Below, in pieces: positions 1-5,700 of a stretch of 6,139 nt of DNA (its first letter is position 1; the number at the start of each line of letters is the position of its first letter). This stretch comes from Pseudomonadota bacterium (GTDB taxonomy: Bacteria; Pseudomonadota; Gammaproteobacteria; Burkholderiales; Gallionellaceae), in assembly GCA_021783855.1 (NCBI GenBank), contig JAJXTL010000159.1, positions 1-6,139 of the forward strand, read 5' to 3'. The notes beneath the pieces were generated by a model that made no database searches, was not told the origin of the DNA, and saw only the letters and a program-made list of their open reading frames with translations. Position numbers and translations under genes: made by a program.

Positions 1-132
1 ATTGATCTTGAAAGCGTTTTTTTGATGGTGACCAGGGTCGATCTGGATTTGCGGATTGCCGAGTTGAAAACTGAATGGGTGAAGTGGATGCTGGGTATAG
101 CCGCAGGGCAGGTTGCCTTGCTGGTTACCTGA
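1..132 (+). pseudogene. 3' end of a DUF1640-like coiled-coil/membrane protein gene, truncated by an element insertion
   Basis: The open frame enters from the left edge and stops at TGA 130-132, giving 43 visible residues. They read as a charged, heptad-like helix (RVDLDLRIAELKTEWVKW) followed by a hydrophobic segment (MLGIAAGQVALLV). This is the usual C-terminal layout of small DUF1640-type proteins: coiled coil, then one membrane helix ending in something like LLK. The stop codon is made by the first three bases of an inserted repeat. If the insert and one target copy (130-293) are removed, the frame continues as LLKVVH and stops at TAA 312-314, so the present product lacks its original last six residues. 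The loss is small and the protein may still work, so 'truncated gene' is safer than 'dead gene'. The family name rests on pattern resemblance only. The gene has no evident link to histidine synthesis. Confidence 0.6.
123..129. repeat. Left target-site duplication of the MITE-like element
   Basis: GGTTACC directly precedes the left terminal inverted repeat and recurs at 287-293. It encodes part of the C-terminus of the interrupted gene (codons for V-T). Confidence 0.65.
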
Positions 133-284
133 TTTATTCGTCTTCCCCGCAAAAGCGGGGAACCAGCGCCTTGTGTAACTGGGTGGCCGTTCCTCGAAAC
201 TTCGGCCTTTGGCCTCGTTTTCCCGCCGCAGCCTGCCCCCGAATGATGTAATCGGGGGCGGGAACGACAAAACCGAATAAATCA
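130..284. mobile_element. MITE-like element with 11-bp terminal inverted repeats
   Basis: The ends are exact inverted repeats: TGATTTATTCG at 130-140 and CGAATAAATCA at 274-284. The flanks carry a duplicated target, GGTTACC at 123-129 and 287-293. It extends to GCTGGTTACC versus GCGGTTACC (120-129 and 285-293) if one base was lost. The interior has no ORF of note and is strongly folded. One hairpin pairs TTCCCCGC (143-150) with GCGGGGAA (155-162) around AAAA. Another pairs GCCCCCGA (235-242) with TCGGGGGC (252-259). A smaller GGCC-TTT-GGCC fold lies at 204-214. Small size, no transposase, terminal repeats and a target duplication are the marks of a non-autonomous element moved by a transposase elsewhere. 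The transposase family cannot be named from this copy. Confidence 0.75.
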
Positions 285-286
285 GC

Positions 287-293
287 GGTTACC
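287..293. repeat. Right target-site duplication of the MITE-like element
   Basis: GGTTACC lies two bases after the right terminal inverted repeat. It is followed by TTGCTCAAG and a TAA (312-314) that continue the interrupted reading frame, which supports a simple insertion event. Confidence 0.65.
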
Positions 294-314
294 TTGCTCA
301 AGGTGGTGCACTAA
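294..314 (+). pseudogene. Displaced last codons of the interrupted DUF1640-like gene
   Basis: These bases read L-L-K-V-V-H-stop in the frame that would follow codon 43 of the upstream gene if the insertion were removed. A C-terminal LLK after a membrane helix is typical of the suspected family. The segment is no longer in frame with the upstream part and is not translated with it. Confidence 0.55.
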
Positions 315-454
315 GCAGACCACCATAAAAATGCTGATGCAGCCCGCGTAAAGCTTAGTATGGGCGAATATTTTTTACGCCGTCATTTTGCCCGGATCCC
401 GATGAGCTGTGGTAAGCTAGCGCAAGTTTTTATATACTGTTTTTACCGTCTCCC
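315..454. other. Non-coding gap before hisC
   Basis: Together with the element at 130-284 this makes a stretch of about 320 bases without an intact gene. It holds two weak palindromes: GGTGGT/ACCACC at 302-307 and 319-324, and GCGTAAA/TTTACGC at 346-352 and 374-380. Neither is followed by a convincing T-run, so no terminator is called. There is no short leader ORF with histidine codons, so no classical his attenuator is seen. A possible promoter lies at 410-438. Confidence 0.5.
410..438 (+). promoter_or_regulatory. Possible sigma-70 promoter for the his gene cluster
   Basis: A good -10 hexamer, TATACT (433-438), lies 17 bases after a poor -35 match, TGGTAA (410-415). Transcription would start near 445 and give a leader of only about 10 bases before hisC. 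This fits the absence of a clear Shine-Dalgarno sequence there. The -35 match is only 3 of 6, so this is a suggestion. Confidence 0.3.
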
Positions 455-1528
455 ATGTCATCTGTTTCCCAGTTGGTCACGAGTCTGATTCGCCCCGAGA
501 TACTCGCTCTGCACGCCTATCATGTACCCGATAGTGCAGACATGATCAAATTGGACGCGATGGAAAATCCCTATCATTTGCCGCAATTCCTGCGCGATGA
601 AGTCGCATCTGTCGCCGCCGCGGCGCCTATCAACCGATATCCAGATCCTGATCCGTACGCTTTGAAGGAAAAAATCCGCCTGCTGCTGGGCTTGCCCGGG
701 GGAATGGATGTGTTGCTGGGCAACGGTTCGGATGAACTGATCCAGTTGCTGGCGCTTGCGGTAAACAAGCCGGGTGCGGTGCTGCTCTCCGTGGAGCCGT
801 CGTTTGTCATGTACAAAATGATCGCGATTTTTGTCGGCATGCGTTACGTGGGGGTGCCGCTGGCCGCCGATTTTTCGCTGGATTTGAACGCTACCCTGGC
901 CGCCATACACAAGGAACAGCCTGCACTGGTATTTTTATCCTATCCAAATAATCCTACCGGCAATCTTTTTTCAAAGGATGACATACGCCGGATCGTCGAG
1001 GCTTCGCCGGGTCTGGTGGTACTGGATGAAGCCTACTATGCCTTTGCCAGCGACAGCTTCATGCCTCAGCTGACGAATTATCCTAACCTGCTGGTGATGC
1101 GCACCTTTTCCAAGCTTGGCATGGCGGGCTTGCGGCTGGGATTTCTGGCGGGGAGTGAAGCATGGCTGGAGCAGTTGGAAAAGCTGCGTTTGCCGTATAA
1201 TGTAGGCGTATTGCCGCAACTGGTCGCGGAAAAGCTGCTTGAAAATCACTCCGTGTTGTTGCAGCAGGCGGACCAGATCAAAACCGATCGTGAAATATTG
1301 TATAGTCAGTTAAGTGCCATGGCGGAAGTTTACCCGTCCGAGGCCAATTTTCTGATGTTCAGGGTGTCGGATGCGAGCAGGGTGTTTGAAGATTTGAAAC
1401 GGCGCGGCATGCTGATCAAAAATCTGAACGAAGGCCACCCCATGTTGAAGAACTGTCTGCGTGTCACAGTCGGTACGCCTGTCGAATGCCAGCGCTTTCT
1501 TGAGGCATTGCGGGAAAGTATTTCTTAA
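455..1528 (+). CDS. hisC: Histidinol-phosphate aminotransferase
   Basis: A cytoplasmic PLP enzyme of the fold-type I (class I/II) aminotransferases. It converts imidazole acetol phosphate plus glutamate into histidinol phosphate plus 2-oxoglutarate. Visible landmarks are GNGSDE (89-94, cofactor phosphate region), YPNNPTG (163-169), the PLP-contacting Asp191 in VLDEAYYAF, and the Schiff-base lysine K220 in [17 protein letters not shown]-terminal CLRVTVGTP segment supplies the substrate-carboxylate arginine (R336). At 357 residues it is normal for the family. ATG 455 is chosen because the N-terminus ([14 protein letters not shown]) matches the usual start region; the next ATG (541) would remove it. 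The upstream CCGTCTCCC is not a Shine-Dalgarno sequence, so initiation may be near-leaderless. In many betaproteobacteria hisG and hisD precede this gene; here the neighbour is an unrelated truncated gene. Confidence 0.95.
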   Translation: MSSVSQLVTSLIRPEILALHAYHVPDSADMIKLDAMENPYHLPQFLRDEVASVAAAAPINRYPDPDPYALKEKIRLLLGLPGGMDVLLGNGSDELIQLLALAVNKPGAVLLSVEPSFVMYKMIAIFVGMRYVGVPLAADFSLDLNATLAAIHKEQPALVFLSYPNNPTGNLFSKDDIRRIVEASPGLVVLDEAYYAFASDSFMPQLTNYPNLLVMRTFSKLGMAGLRLGFLAGSEAWLEQLEKLRLPYNVGVLPQLVAEKLLENHSVLLQQADQIKTDREILYSQLSAMAEVYPSEANFLMFRVSDASRVFEDLKRRGMLIKNLNEGHPMLKNCLRVTVGTPVECQRFLEALRESIS

Positions 1529-1551
1529 CGTGAAACTCGCGAAAGCGATAC

Positions 1552-1591
1552 GATTGTTCCCTCTCCCTCCGGGAGAGGGTTTGGGTGAGGG
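1552..1591. repeat. REP-like GC-rich palindrome between hisC and hisB
   Basis: CCCTCTCCC (1559-1567) pairs perfectly with GGGAGAGGG (1571-1579) across TCC, followed by TTTGGGTGAGGG (1580-1591). This is the form of a widespread dispersed repeat of bacterial chromosomes. A diverged relative lies inside hisH at 2687-2726; both copies begin with GATTG and have the same order of pyrimidine arm, purine arm and GGGTGxGGG tail. No T-run follows, so it is not a standard terminator, though the transcript would form a stable hairpin that could affect expression of downstream genes. Confidence 0.7.
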
Positions 1592-1616
1592 AAAACGGGC
1601 ATGGTGGGTCCGTTAG

Positions 1617-1634
1617 GTCGGGTTAAAACCCGAC
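1617..1634. repeat. Second palindrome in the hisC-hisB gap
   Basis: GTCGGGT (1617-1623) pairs with ACCCGAC (1628-1634) around TAAA. It lies 22 bases before the hisB start and overlaps no ribosome binding site. The GTCGGGTT/AACCCGAC arms resemble another common dispersed repeat. The following GAATTTAAG is too poor in T for a confident terminator. Confidence 0.55.
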
Positions 1635-1656
1635 GAATTTAAGATGGAATGAAAAT

Positions 1657-2244
1657 ATGCGTAGCGCGAAAGTAACACGCAACACTTTGGAAACGCAGAT
1701 CAGCATCGAACTGAACCTGGATGGTACAGGCCGTGTAAGTTTTGAAACCGGCCTGCCGTTCCTCGATCACATGCTCGATCAGATCGCGCGACATGGCCTG
1801 CTGGATATCAGCGTCGCCGCACGCGGCGATCTGCACATCGATGCGCATCACACCGTGGAAGATCTGGGTATTACGTTCGGCCAGGCATTCAATCAGGCAG
1901 TCGGCGACAAAAAGGGTCTGACCCGTTACGGTCACGCCTATGTGCCGCTGGACGAGGCGTTGTCGCGTGTGGTGCTGGATTTGTCCGGGCGCCCGGGACT
2001 TGTATTTAACTGTGAATTCGTGCGCGCCAGCATAGGCGATTTCGATGTGGATCTGTTCCATGAGTTCTTTCAGGGTTTCGTCAATCATGCGCTGGTCACC
2101 CTGCATATCGATAATCTGGCAGGCAGCAACGCGCACCATCAGGCCGAAACGATATTCAAGGCGTTCGGTCGCGCGCTGCGCATGGCGCTTGAGGTCGATC
2201 CGCGCATGGCAGGCATGATGCCTTCCACCAAAGGCTGTTTGTAA
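1657..2244 (+). CDS. hisB: Imidazoleglycerol-phosphate dehydratase (monofunctional)
   Basis: Cytoplasmic manganese enzyme that removes water from imidazole glycerol phosphate to give imidazole acetol phosphate, the substrate of HisC. The metal ligands appear as FLDHM (35-39), the paired-histidine motif DAHHTVED (62-69) and its second-half counterpart NAHHQAE (159-164), reflecting the duplicated fold. Further conserved histidines are H45, H93 and H135. It ends in the family's PSTKG (189-193). At 195 residues it is the single-domain form, lacking the HAD histidinol-phosphatase domain fused in E. coli, so the phosphatase must be encoded elsewhere. The start ATG has a weak GGA (1646-1648) eight bases upstream. 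It lies 128 bases after hisC, unusually far for this operon, because repeats occupy the gap. Confidence 0.96.
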   Translation: MRSAKVTRNTLETQISIELNLDGTGRVSFETGLPFLDHMLDQIARHGLLDISVAARGDLHIDAHHTVEDLGITFGQAFNQAVGDKKGLTRYGHAYVPLDEALSRVVLDLSGRPGLVFNCEFVRASIGDFDVDLFHEFFQGFVNHALVTLHIDNLAGSNAHHQAETIFKAFGRALRMALEVDPRMAGMMPSTKGCL

Positions 2245-2261
2245 ATGCAAGGGCTGCTTAA

Positions 2262-2963
2262 ATGACTGATGTCGCGATCGTCGATTACGGCATGGGCAAT
2301 TTGCGCTCGGTCGAACAGGCTTTGCGCCATGTCGCGCCCGATCTGGAAATTGTCGTCACCGATAATGCCGGGGTGATCGAACATGCCTCGCGCGTGGTGT
2401 TCCCCGGGCAAGGTGCGATGCCGGACTGCATGCGCGAGCTGGATGCGCGGGGTCTGCGCGGCGCGGTGATGCAGGCTGCCAAAGCAAAACCTTTTCTGGG
2501 TATCTGCATCGGCCTGCAAATGCTGTTCGAGCATAGCGCCGAGGGTGACGTGGCGGGCCTTGGTGTGTTAAAGGGTGAAGTCGTGCGTTTTGCGCCCAAC
2601 ATGCTGGATGCGCGGGGCGGAAAACTCAAAGTGCCGCATATGGGCTGGAATCAGGTGCAGAGGATAAAAAGCCCACCGGAGGTGGCGATTGCCCCCTCCA
2701 CCTTCGGGGGAGGGTTGGGGTGGGGGAACGCTCCCGAGCATCCGCTCTGGGCTGGAATTGAGGATAATGCGCGCTTTTATTATGTGCACAGCTATTACGT
2801 CAAACCACAGGACGCTGCCCTGATACAGGCGACCAGCGACTACCCTGATCCCTTTGTCTGTGCAGTGGCGCAGGAAAACTTATTCGCGGTGCAATTTCAC
2901 CCGGAAAAAAGCCAGGCGGCAGGGCTTAAACTGCTGCAAAATTTTGTCCATTGGAATCCTTAA
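2262..2963 (+). CDS. hisH: Imidazole glycerol phosphate synthase, glutaminase subunit, with in-frame repeat insertion
   Basis: Class I glutamine amidotransferase subunit: it hydrolyses glutamine and channels ammonia to HisF. Visible are the N-terminal VDYGMGNLRSV (8-18), PGQGAM (48-53), nucleophile Cys82 in GICIGLQ, the structural KVPHMGWNQV (123-132), VHSYYV (175-180), and His213/Glu215 in QFHPEKSQ completing the triad. At 233 residues it is about 20 longer than the usual 205-215. The excess lies between GWNQV and HPLWAGI, residues about 135-158. It is encoded by a GC-rich palindromic repeat and includes a glycine-rich run (FGGGLGWG, 148-155). All catalytic residues are intact and the frame is kept, so activity is likely but unproven. 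AAGGG (2249-2253), eight bases before ATG 2262, is a good ribosome binding site. The gene is 17 bases after hisB. Confidence 0.95.
   Translation: MTDVAIVDYGMGNLRSVEQALRHVAPDLEIVVTDNAGVIEHASRVVFPGQGAMPDCMRELDARGLRGAVMQAAKAKPFLGICIGLQMLFEHSAEGDVAGLGVLKGEVVRFAPNMLDARGGKLKVPHMGWNQVQRIKSPPEVAIAPSTFGGGLGWGNAPEHPLWAGIEDNARFYYVHSYYVKPQDAALIQATSDYPDPFVCAVAQENLFAVQFHPEKSQAAGLKLLQNFVHWNP
2673..2726. repeat. REP-like palindromic repeat inserted inside hisH
   Basis: The core at 2687-2726 begins GATTG, then has a C-rich arm (CCCTCC, 2694-2699), a TTC loop, a G-rich arm (GGAGGG, 2709-2714) and a GGGGTGGGGG tail. This is the same order as the repeat in the hisC-hisB gap. A smaller hairpin, CCACC-GGA-GGTGG (2673-2685), stands just before it and may belong to the same insertion. 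Read as protein it gives EVAIAPSTFGGGLGWGNAPE with no stop. The exact insertion ends cannot be fixed without an uninterrupted relative. Confidence 0.7.
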
Positions 2964-2977
2964 TTTAAACTCTCGCC

Positions 2978-3727
2978 ATGCTAATAATTCCTGCAATTGA
3001 TTTAAAAGACGGTCATTGTGTGCGCCTCAAACAGGGCGTGATGGAAGATTCAACCGTGTTTTCAGAAGACCCTGCCGCCACTGCCTTGCATTGGCTGGCT
3101 CAGGGCGCCAAACGCCTGCATCTTGTCGATCTGAACGGTGCGTTTGCCGGCAAGCCCAAGAATGAGGCCGCCGTGCGCAGCATCATCGAGGCTGTCGGCA
3201 GCGATGTGCCGGTGCAACTGGGTGGCGGTATCCGCGATCTGGAAACCATAGAGCGCTATCTCGATTTGGGCGTAACCTACATTATCGTCGGCACGGCAGC
3301 GGTAAAAGTGCCGGGCTTTCTGCATGAAGCCTGCGATGCGTTTCCCGGACATATCATGGTGGGTCTGGATGCCAAGGGCGGCAAGGTGGCGGTCAATGGC
3401 TGGTCCAAGCTCACCGGGCACGATGTGGCTGATCTTGCGAAGCGCTTTGAAGGATATGGCGTGGAAGCGATCATTTATACCGACATCGGTCGCGATGGCA
3501 TGCTGAACGGCGTGAACATCGAAGCGACGGTTGAACTTGCGCGTCCTCTGCATGTGCCGGTCATCGCCAGCGGCGGTATTACCGACCTGGACGATGTGCG
3601 TCGTCTGTGCGCGGTGCAGGGCGAGGGCATCACCGGAGCGATTACCGGTCGCGCCATTTACGAAGGCACGCTGGATTTTGCAGCGGCGCAGGCACTGGCA
3701 GACGAGCTGTCTCCCAAGCTACCATAA
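2978..3727 (+). CDS. hisA: Phosphoribosylformimino-5-aminoimidazole carboxamide ribotide (ProFAR) isomerase
   Basis: A (beta/alpha)8-barrel isomerase that performs an Amadori rearrangement of ProFAR to PRFAR, the substrate of HisF. The general base is Asp8 in IPAIDLKDG, matched in the second half-barrel by GLDAKGG (Asp131) and [10 protein letters not shown] (Asp169). Phosphate-binding loops are seen as QLGGGIR (80-86), VGTAAV (104-109) and ASGGI (197-201). The length, 249 residues, is normal. It starts 14 bases after hisH with no evident Shine-Dalgarno sequence, so translation probably depends on coupling to hisH. The two-phosphate barrel is shared with HisF, but the [11 protein letters not shown] start and the lack of the HisF CLDV/H motif separate them. 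Confidence 0.96.
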   Translation: MLIIPAIDLKDGHCVRLKQGVMEDSTVFSEDPAATALHWLAQGAKRLHLVDLNGAFAGKPKNEAAVRSIIEAVGSDVPVQLGGGIRDLETIERYLDLGVTYIIVGTAAVKVPGFLHEACDAFPGHIMVGLDAKGGKVAVNGWSKLTGHDVADLAKRFEGYGVEAIIYTDIGRDGMLNGVNIEATVELARPLHVPVIASGGITDLDDVRRLCAVQGEGITGAITGRAIYEGTLDFAAAQALADELSPKLP

Positions 3728-3729
3728 CC

Positions 3730-4488
3730 ATGCTGGCAAAACGCATTATTCCCTGTCTTGACGTGACGCACGGCCGCGTAGTCAAGGGCGTGAGCTTCGT
3801 CGAGCTGCGCGATGCAGGCGATCCCGTTGAAATTGCGCGCCGATACGATGAGCAGGGCGCGGACGAGCTGACTTTTCTCGATATTACCGCCAGCTCCGAC
3901 GACAGGGGTATCATCTTTCGCATTATCGAGCAGGTCGCCTCCCAGGTTTTTATTCCGTTGACGGTCGGCGGCGGGGTGCGCGAGGTGGGTGACGTGCGCA
4001 ATCTGCTCAATGCGGGTGCCGACAAGGTCAGCATCAACACCTCGGCCGTGATGAATCCGCAACTGGTGGCGGATGCGGCAAGCCGTTACGGCTCCCAGTG
4101 CATCGTGGTGGCGATCGATGCCAAGCAGGTAGCAGCGGATCGCTGGGAGGTGTTTACCCATGGCGGGCGCCGTGCGACGGGTCTTGATGTGGTGGAGTGG
4201 GCGAAAAAAATGCAGAGTCTGGGTGCGGGTGAAATACTGCTGACCAGCATGGATCGGGATGGACAAAAGAGCGGTTTCGATCTGTTGCTTACGCGCCGGG
4301 TGACCGATGCACTGGAAATCCCGGTGATCGCCAGCGGCGGGGTCGGCAATTTGCAGCATCTGGCGGACGGCGTGACGCAGGGCGGCGCGGATGCGGTGCT
4401 GGCGGCGAGCATCTTTCACTTCGGCGAATACACCGTGCAGCAGGCCAAGCAGTTCATGGCCTCGCAAGGTATCGAGGTGCGACTATGA
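3730..4488 (+). CDS. hisF: Imidazole glycerol phosphate synthase, cyclase subunit
   Basis: The (beta/alpha)8-barrel partner of HisH. It uses ammonia from the glutaminase to turn PRFAR into imidazole glycerol phosphate and AICAR, the latter returning to purine synthesis. The catalytic aspartates are Asp11 in IIPCLDV and Asp130 in VVAIDAK. Other landmarks are VKGVSF (18-23), VGGGVR (79-84), KVSINTSAV (99-107), TSMDRDG (172-178) and IASGGVG (200-206). The length is 252 residues. The frame is open further upstream, to 3607, but the correct start is ATG 3730: it sits two bases after the hisA stop and gives the canonical [13 protein letters not shown]-terminus. No ribosome binding site is visible, so reinitiation after hisA is likely. 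Confidence 0.97.
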   Translation: MLAKRIIPCLDVTHGRVVKGVSFVELRDAGDPVEIARRYDEQGADELTFLDITASSDDRGIIFRIIEQVASQVFIPLTVGGGVREVGDVRNLLNAGADKVSINTSAVMNPQLVADAASRYGSQCIVVAIDAKQVAADRWEVFTHGGRRATGLDVVEWAKKMQSLGAGEILLTSMDRDGQKSGFDLLLTRRVTDALEIPVIASGGVGNLQHLADGVTQGGADAVLAASIFHFGEYTVQQAKQFMASQGIEVRL

Positions 4489-4506
4489 AAGCAGGATGCA
4501 GGATTG

Positions 4507-4555
4507 ATGCCGCAAGGGCATTCCCACGAAACAACGGAGCTGAAGCTCCTGTTTC
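4507..4555. repeat. Paired hairpins in the hisF-hisI gap
   Basis: Two palindromes fill the 84-base gap. The first pairs ATGCC (4507-4511) with GGCAT (4517-4521) around GCAAG. The second nests GGAGCT (4536-4541)/AGCTCC (4544-4549) inside GAAAC (4528-4532)/GTTTC (4551-4555). The arrangement looks like a dispersed palindromic unit rather than a terminator, because no T-run follows. It lies ahead of the hisI ribosome binding site. Confidence 0.5.
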
Positions 4556-4572
4556 TGAGTGAAGGATTGAGG

Positions 4573-4977
4573 ATGTTGAATGAAGCGTGGCTCAATCAAG
4601 TGAGCTGGTCTGACGACGGTCTGGTCCCTGCCATTGCGCAGGATGCCGTGACGGGCAGGGTGCTGATGGTGGCGTGGATGAACCGTGCGGCGTTGAAGCT
4701 GACACGGCAAAAAAGCGAAGCGGTATACTGGTCGCGTTCGCGCAAAAAACTCTGGCACAAGGGCGAAGAATCCGGGCATATTCAGAAGGTTGTGGAAATC
4801 AGGCTGGATTGCGATGCGGATGTGATTCTGCTGCAAATTGAACAACAGGGCGGGATTGCCTGTCATACCGGGCGTGCAAGCTGTTTTTTCACACGATTGG
4901 AAGACGGGCAGTGGCAGGTGGTGGACGAAGTGCTGAAATCCCCCGACGAAATATACAATAAAGCCATAAGTGGTTAG
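4573..4977 (+). CDS. hisI: Phosphoribosyl-AMP cyclohydrolase
   Basis: Metal-dependent hydrolase that opens the adenine ring of phosphoribosyl-AMP to give ProFAR, step three of the pathway. The metal sites are visible as the Asp/Cys cluster [10 protein letters not shown] (77-86: D79, C80, D81, D83) and [10 protein letters not shown] (96-105: C97, H98, C104). MVAWMN (32-37), VYWSRSR (51-57) and LWHKGEESG (60-68) are typical of the family. At 134 residues it is the single-domain form, not fused to HisE. The frame is open from a TTG at 4504, but ATG 4573 is preferred: GAAGGA (4560-4565) stands seven bases before it and the extra N-terminal residues match nothing in the family. Its last codons (S-G-stop) are part of a heptamer tandem repeat. 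Confidence 0.95.
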   Translation: MLNEAWLNQVSWSDDGLVPAIAQDAVTGRVLMVAWMNRAALKLTRQKSEAVYWSRSRKKLWHKGEESGHIQKVVEIRLDCDADVILLQIEQQGGIACHTGRASCFFTRLEDGQWQVVDEVLKSPDEIYNKAISG

Positions 4978-4996
4978 TGGTTAGTGGTTAGTGGTG
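4969..4996. repeat. Heptamer tandem repeat over the hisI stop codon
   Basis: Three perfect copies of AGTGGTT (4969-4975, 4976-4982, 4983-4989) are followed by one with a single change, AGTGGTG (4990-4996). The first copy and the next two bases encode S-G-stop of hisI. The remainder fills most of the 34-base gap to hisE. The four GG pairs, each separated by TTAGT, meet the spacing rule for a two-layer G-quadruplex on the coding strand. Confidence 0.85.
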
Positions 4997-5011
4997 AGTT
5001 GAGCATTCAGG

Positions 5012-5341
5012 ATGAAAATGAATCAGGATATTTTACAGAAACTGACCGAAACGATAGAAGCGCGCAAACAGGCATCGCCGGAAAGCTCTTACGTCGCAAA
5101 GTTGTTCAGCAAGGGCGAAGATGCCATTCTGAAGAAAATCGGCGAGGAGGCGACGGAAGTCATACTGTCCGTCAAGGAGGGTGACAAGTCGCATATCGTG
5201 TACGAGACGGCGGATTTGTGGTTTCATTGCATGGTGATGCTCTCACATCACGGATTGAGTTCAGACGATGTGCTGGCCGAGTTGGCGCGCCGCGAAGGTT
5301 TGTCGGGTATAGTTGAAAAAAATAGCCGGAACGAAAAATGA
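5012..5341 (+). CDS. hisE: Phosphoribosyl-ATP pyrophosphohydrolase
   Basis: All-alpha enzyme of the MazG-like NTP pyrophosphohydrolase superfamily. It removes pyrophosphate from phosphoribosyl-ATP to give phosphoribosyl-AMP for HisI, step two of the pathway. The family signature is [10 protein letters not shown] (41-50), with the acidic residues E45, E46 and E49 as expected metal ligands, and YETADLWFH (64-72), with E65 and D68. [15 protein letters not shown] (26-40) is also characteristic. The length, 109 residues, is normal for the unfused form. Two starts are possible: ATG 5012, and ATG 5018, for which AGGA (5009-5012) is better placed; they differ by two residues. The stop overlaps the next gene's start as ATGA. 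Confidence 0.94.
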   Translation: MKMNQDILQKLTETIEARKQASPESSYVAKLFSKGEDAILKKIGEEATEVILSVKEGDKSHIVYETADLWFHCMVMLSHHGLSSDDVLAELARREGLSGIVEKNSRNEK

Positions 5342-5685
5342 ACGATTGTTTGTTTTGTAAAATTATCCGCGGTGAGATACCCTGTGCCAAGGTGTATGAA
5401 GATGATGAAGTGCTGGCGTTTCACGACATCAATCCGGCAGCGCCCGTGCACTTCATGCTGATCCCGAAACTGCATCTGGACTCACTCGCAGAAGCGGATG
5501 AAGGGCATGGCGCGTTGCTGGGCAGGATGCTGTTGCTGCTACCTAAATTGGCGATGGAGCAGGGGCTGGATCAGGGGTTTCGCACGGTGATCAATACGGG
5601 GCGCGGCGGCGGTCAGGAAATTTTTCATTTGCACATACATGTCATAGGTGGCGGAAATATTCCGCCTATGGTGCGCCGAAATTAA
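5338..5685 (+). CDS. HIT-family (HinT-like) nucleotide phosphoramidase/hydrolase
   Basis: Small histidine-triad protein of the HinT branch. Members form homodimers and hydrolyse AMP-lysine or other nucleoside phosphoramidates; the cellular role in bacteria is not firmly known. The triad is HLHIHV (97-102), with H97, H99 and catalytic H101. The N-terminal CLFCKI (C4, C7) with H46 and H97 could form the zinc site seen in some family members. [19 protein letters not shown] (28-46) and VINTG (84-88) fit the fold. Length is 115 residues. The start overlaps the hisE stop by ATGA, implying translational coupling. The C-terminal tail ([13 protein letters not shown]) is partly encoded by a strong palindrome. 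A hinT-type gene between hisE and tatA is common in betaproteobacteria, to my knowledge. Confidence 0.92.
   Translation: MNDCLFCKIIRGEIPCAKVYEDDEVLAFHDINPAAPVHFMLIPKLHLDSLAEADEGHGALLGRMLLLLPKLAMEQGLDQGFRTVINTGRGGGQEIFHLHIHVIGGGNIPPMVRRN
5643..5670 (+). repeat. Long hairpin inside the 3' end of the HIT gene
   Basis: The left arm CATAGG-TGG-CGGAA (5643-5656) pairs with TTCCGCCTATG (5660-5670), giving an 11-pair stem with a three-base bulge and an ATA loop. It lies about 12 bases before the stop codon and is not followed by a T-run, so it is not a clear terminator. It could mark or protect the transcript between the his and tat parts. Confidence 0.5.
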
Positions 5686-5688
5686 TTC

Positions 5689-5694
5689 AAGGAG
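5689..5694 (+). promoter_or_regulatory. Strong ribosome binding site of tatA
   Basis: AAGGAG lies six bases before ATG 5701. It is by far the best Shine-Dalgarno sequence in the window, fitting the need for TatA to be made in excess over TatB and TatC. Confidence 0.8.
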
Positions 5695-5700
5695 AAAATC

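Noticed and set aside
130..284. CRISPR array or tRNA gene in the structured upstream region
   Set aside because: There are no regularly spaced direct repeats and no cloverleaf with a T-loop consensus; the structure is explained by terminal and internal inverted repeats.
302..380. Possible rho-independent terminator after the truncated gene
   Set aside because: The stems (302-307/319-324 and 346-352/374-380) are short with long loops, and no T-run follows either one.
315..454. Histidine leader peptide and attenuator before hisC
   Set aside because: There is no short ORF with consecutive CAC/CAT codons and no alternative hairpin set ending in a T-run.
1639..2250. Long open frame on the - strand opposite hisB (203 codons)
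   Set aside because: It is fully antisense to an unmistakable HisB and has no recognisable protein features.
3607..3729. Upstream in-frame extension of hisF
   Set aside because: It overlaps the end of hisA in another frame and its residues match nothing in HisF; the canonical [12 protein letters not shown] start is at 3730.
3658..4467. Long open frame on the - strand opposite hisF (269 codons)
   Set aside because: It mirrors the codon pattern of hisA/hisF and its translation is rich in His, Arg and Gln without any recognisable domain; it is a shadow of the + strand genes.
4504..4572. Upstream in-frame extension of hisI from a TTG
   Set aside because: ATG 4573 has a well-placed GAAGGA and gives the family's N-terminus; the extension lies in a palindromic spacer.
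4984..5184. 66-codon + strand frame overlapping hisE
   Set aside because: It starts inside the heptamer repeat, lies in a different frame from the clear HisE protein, and has no recognisable features.
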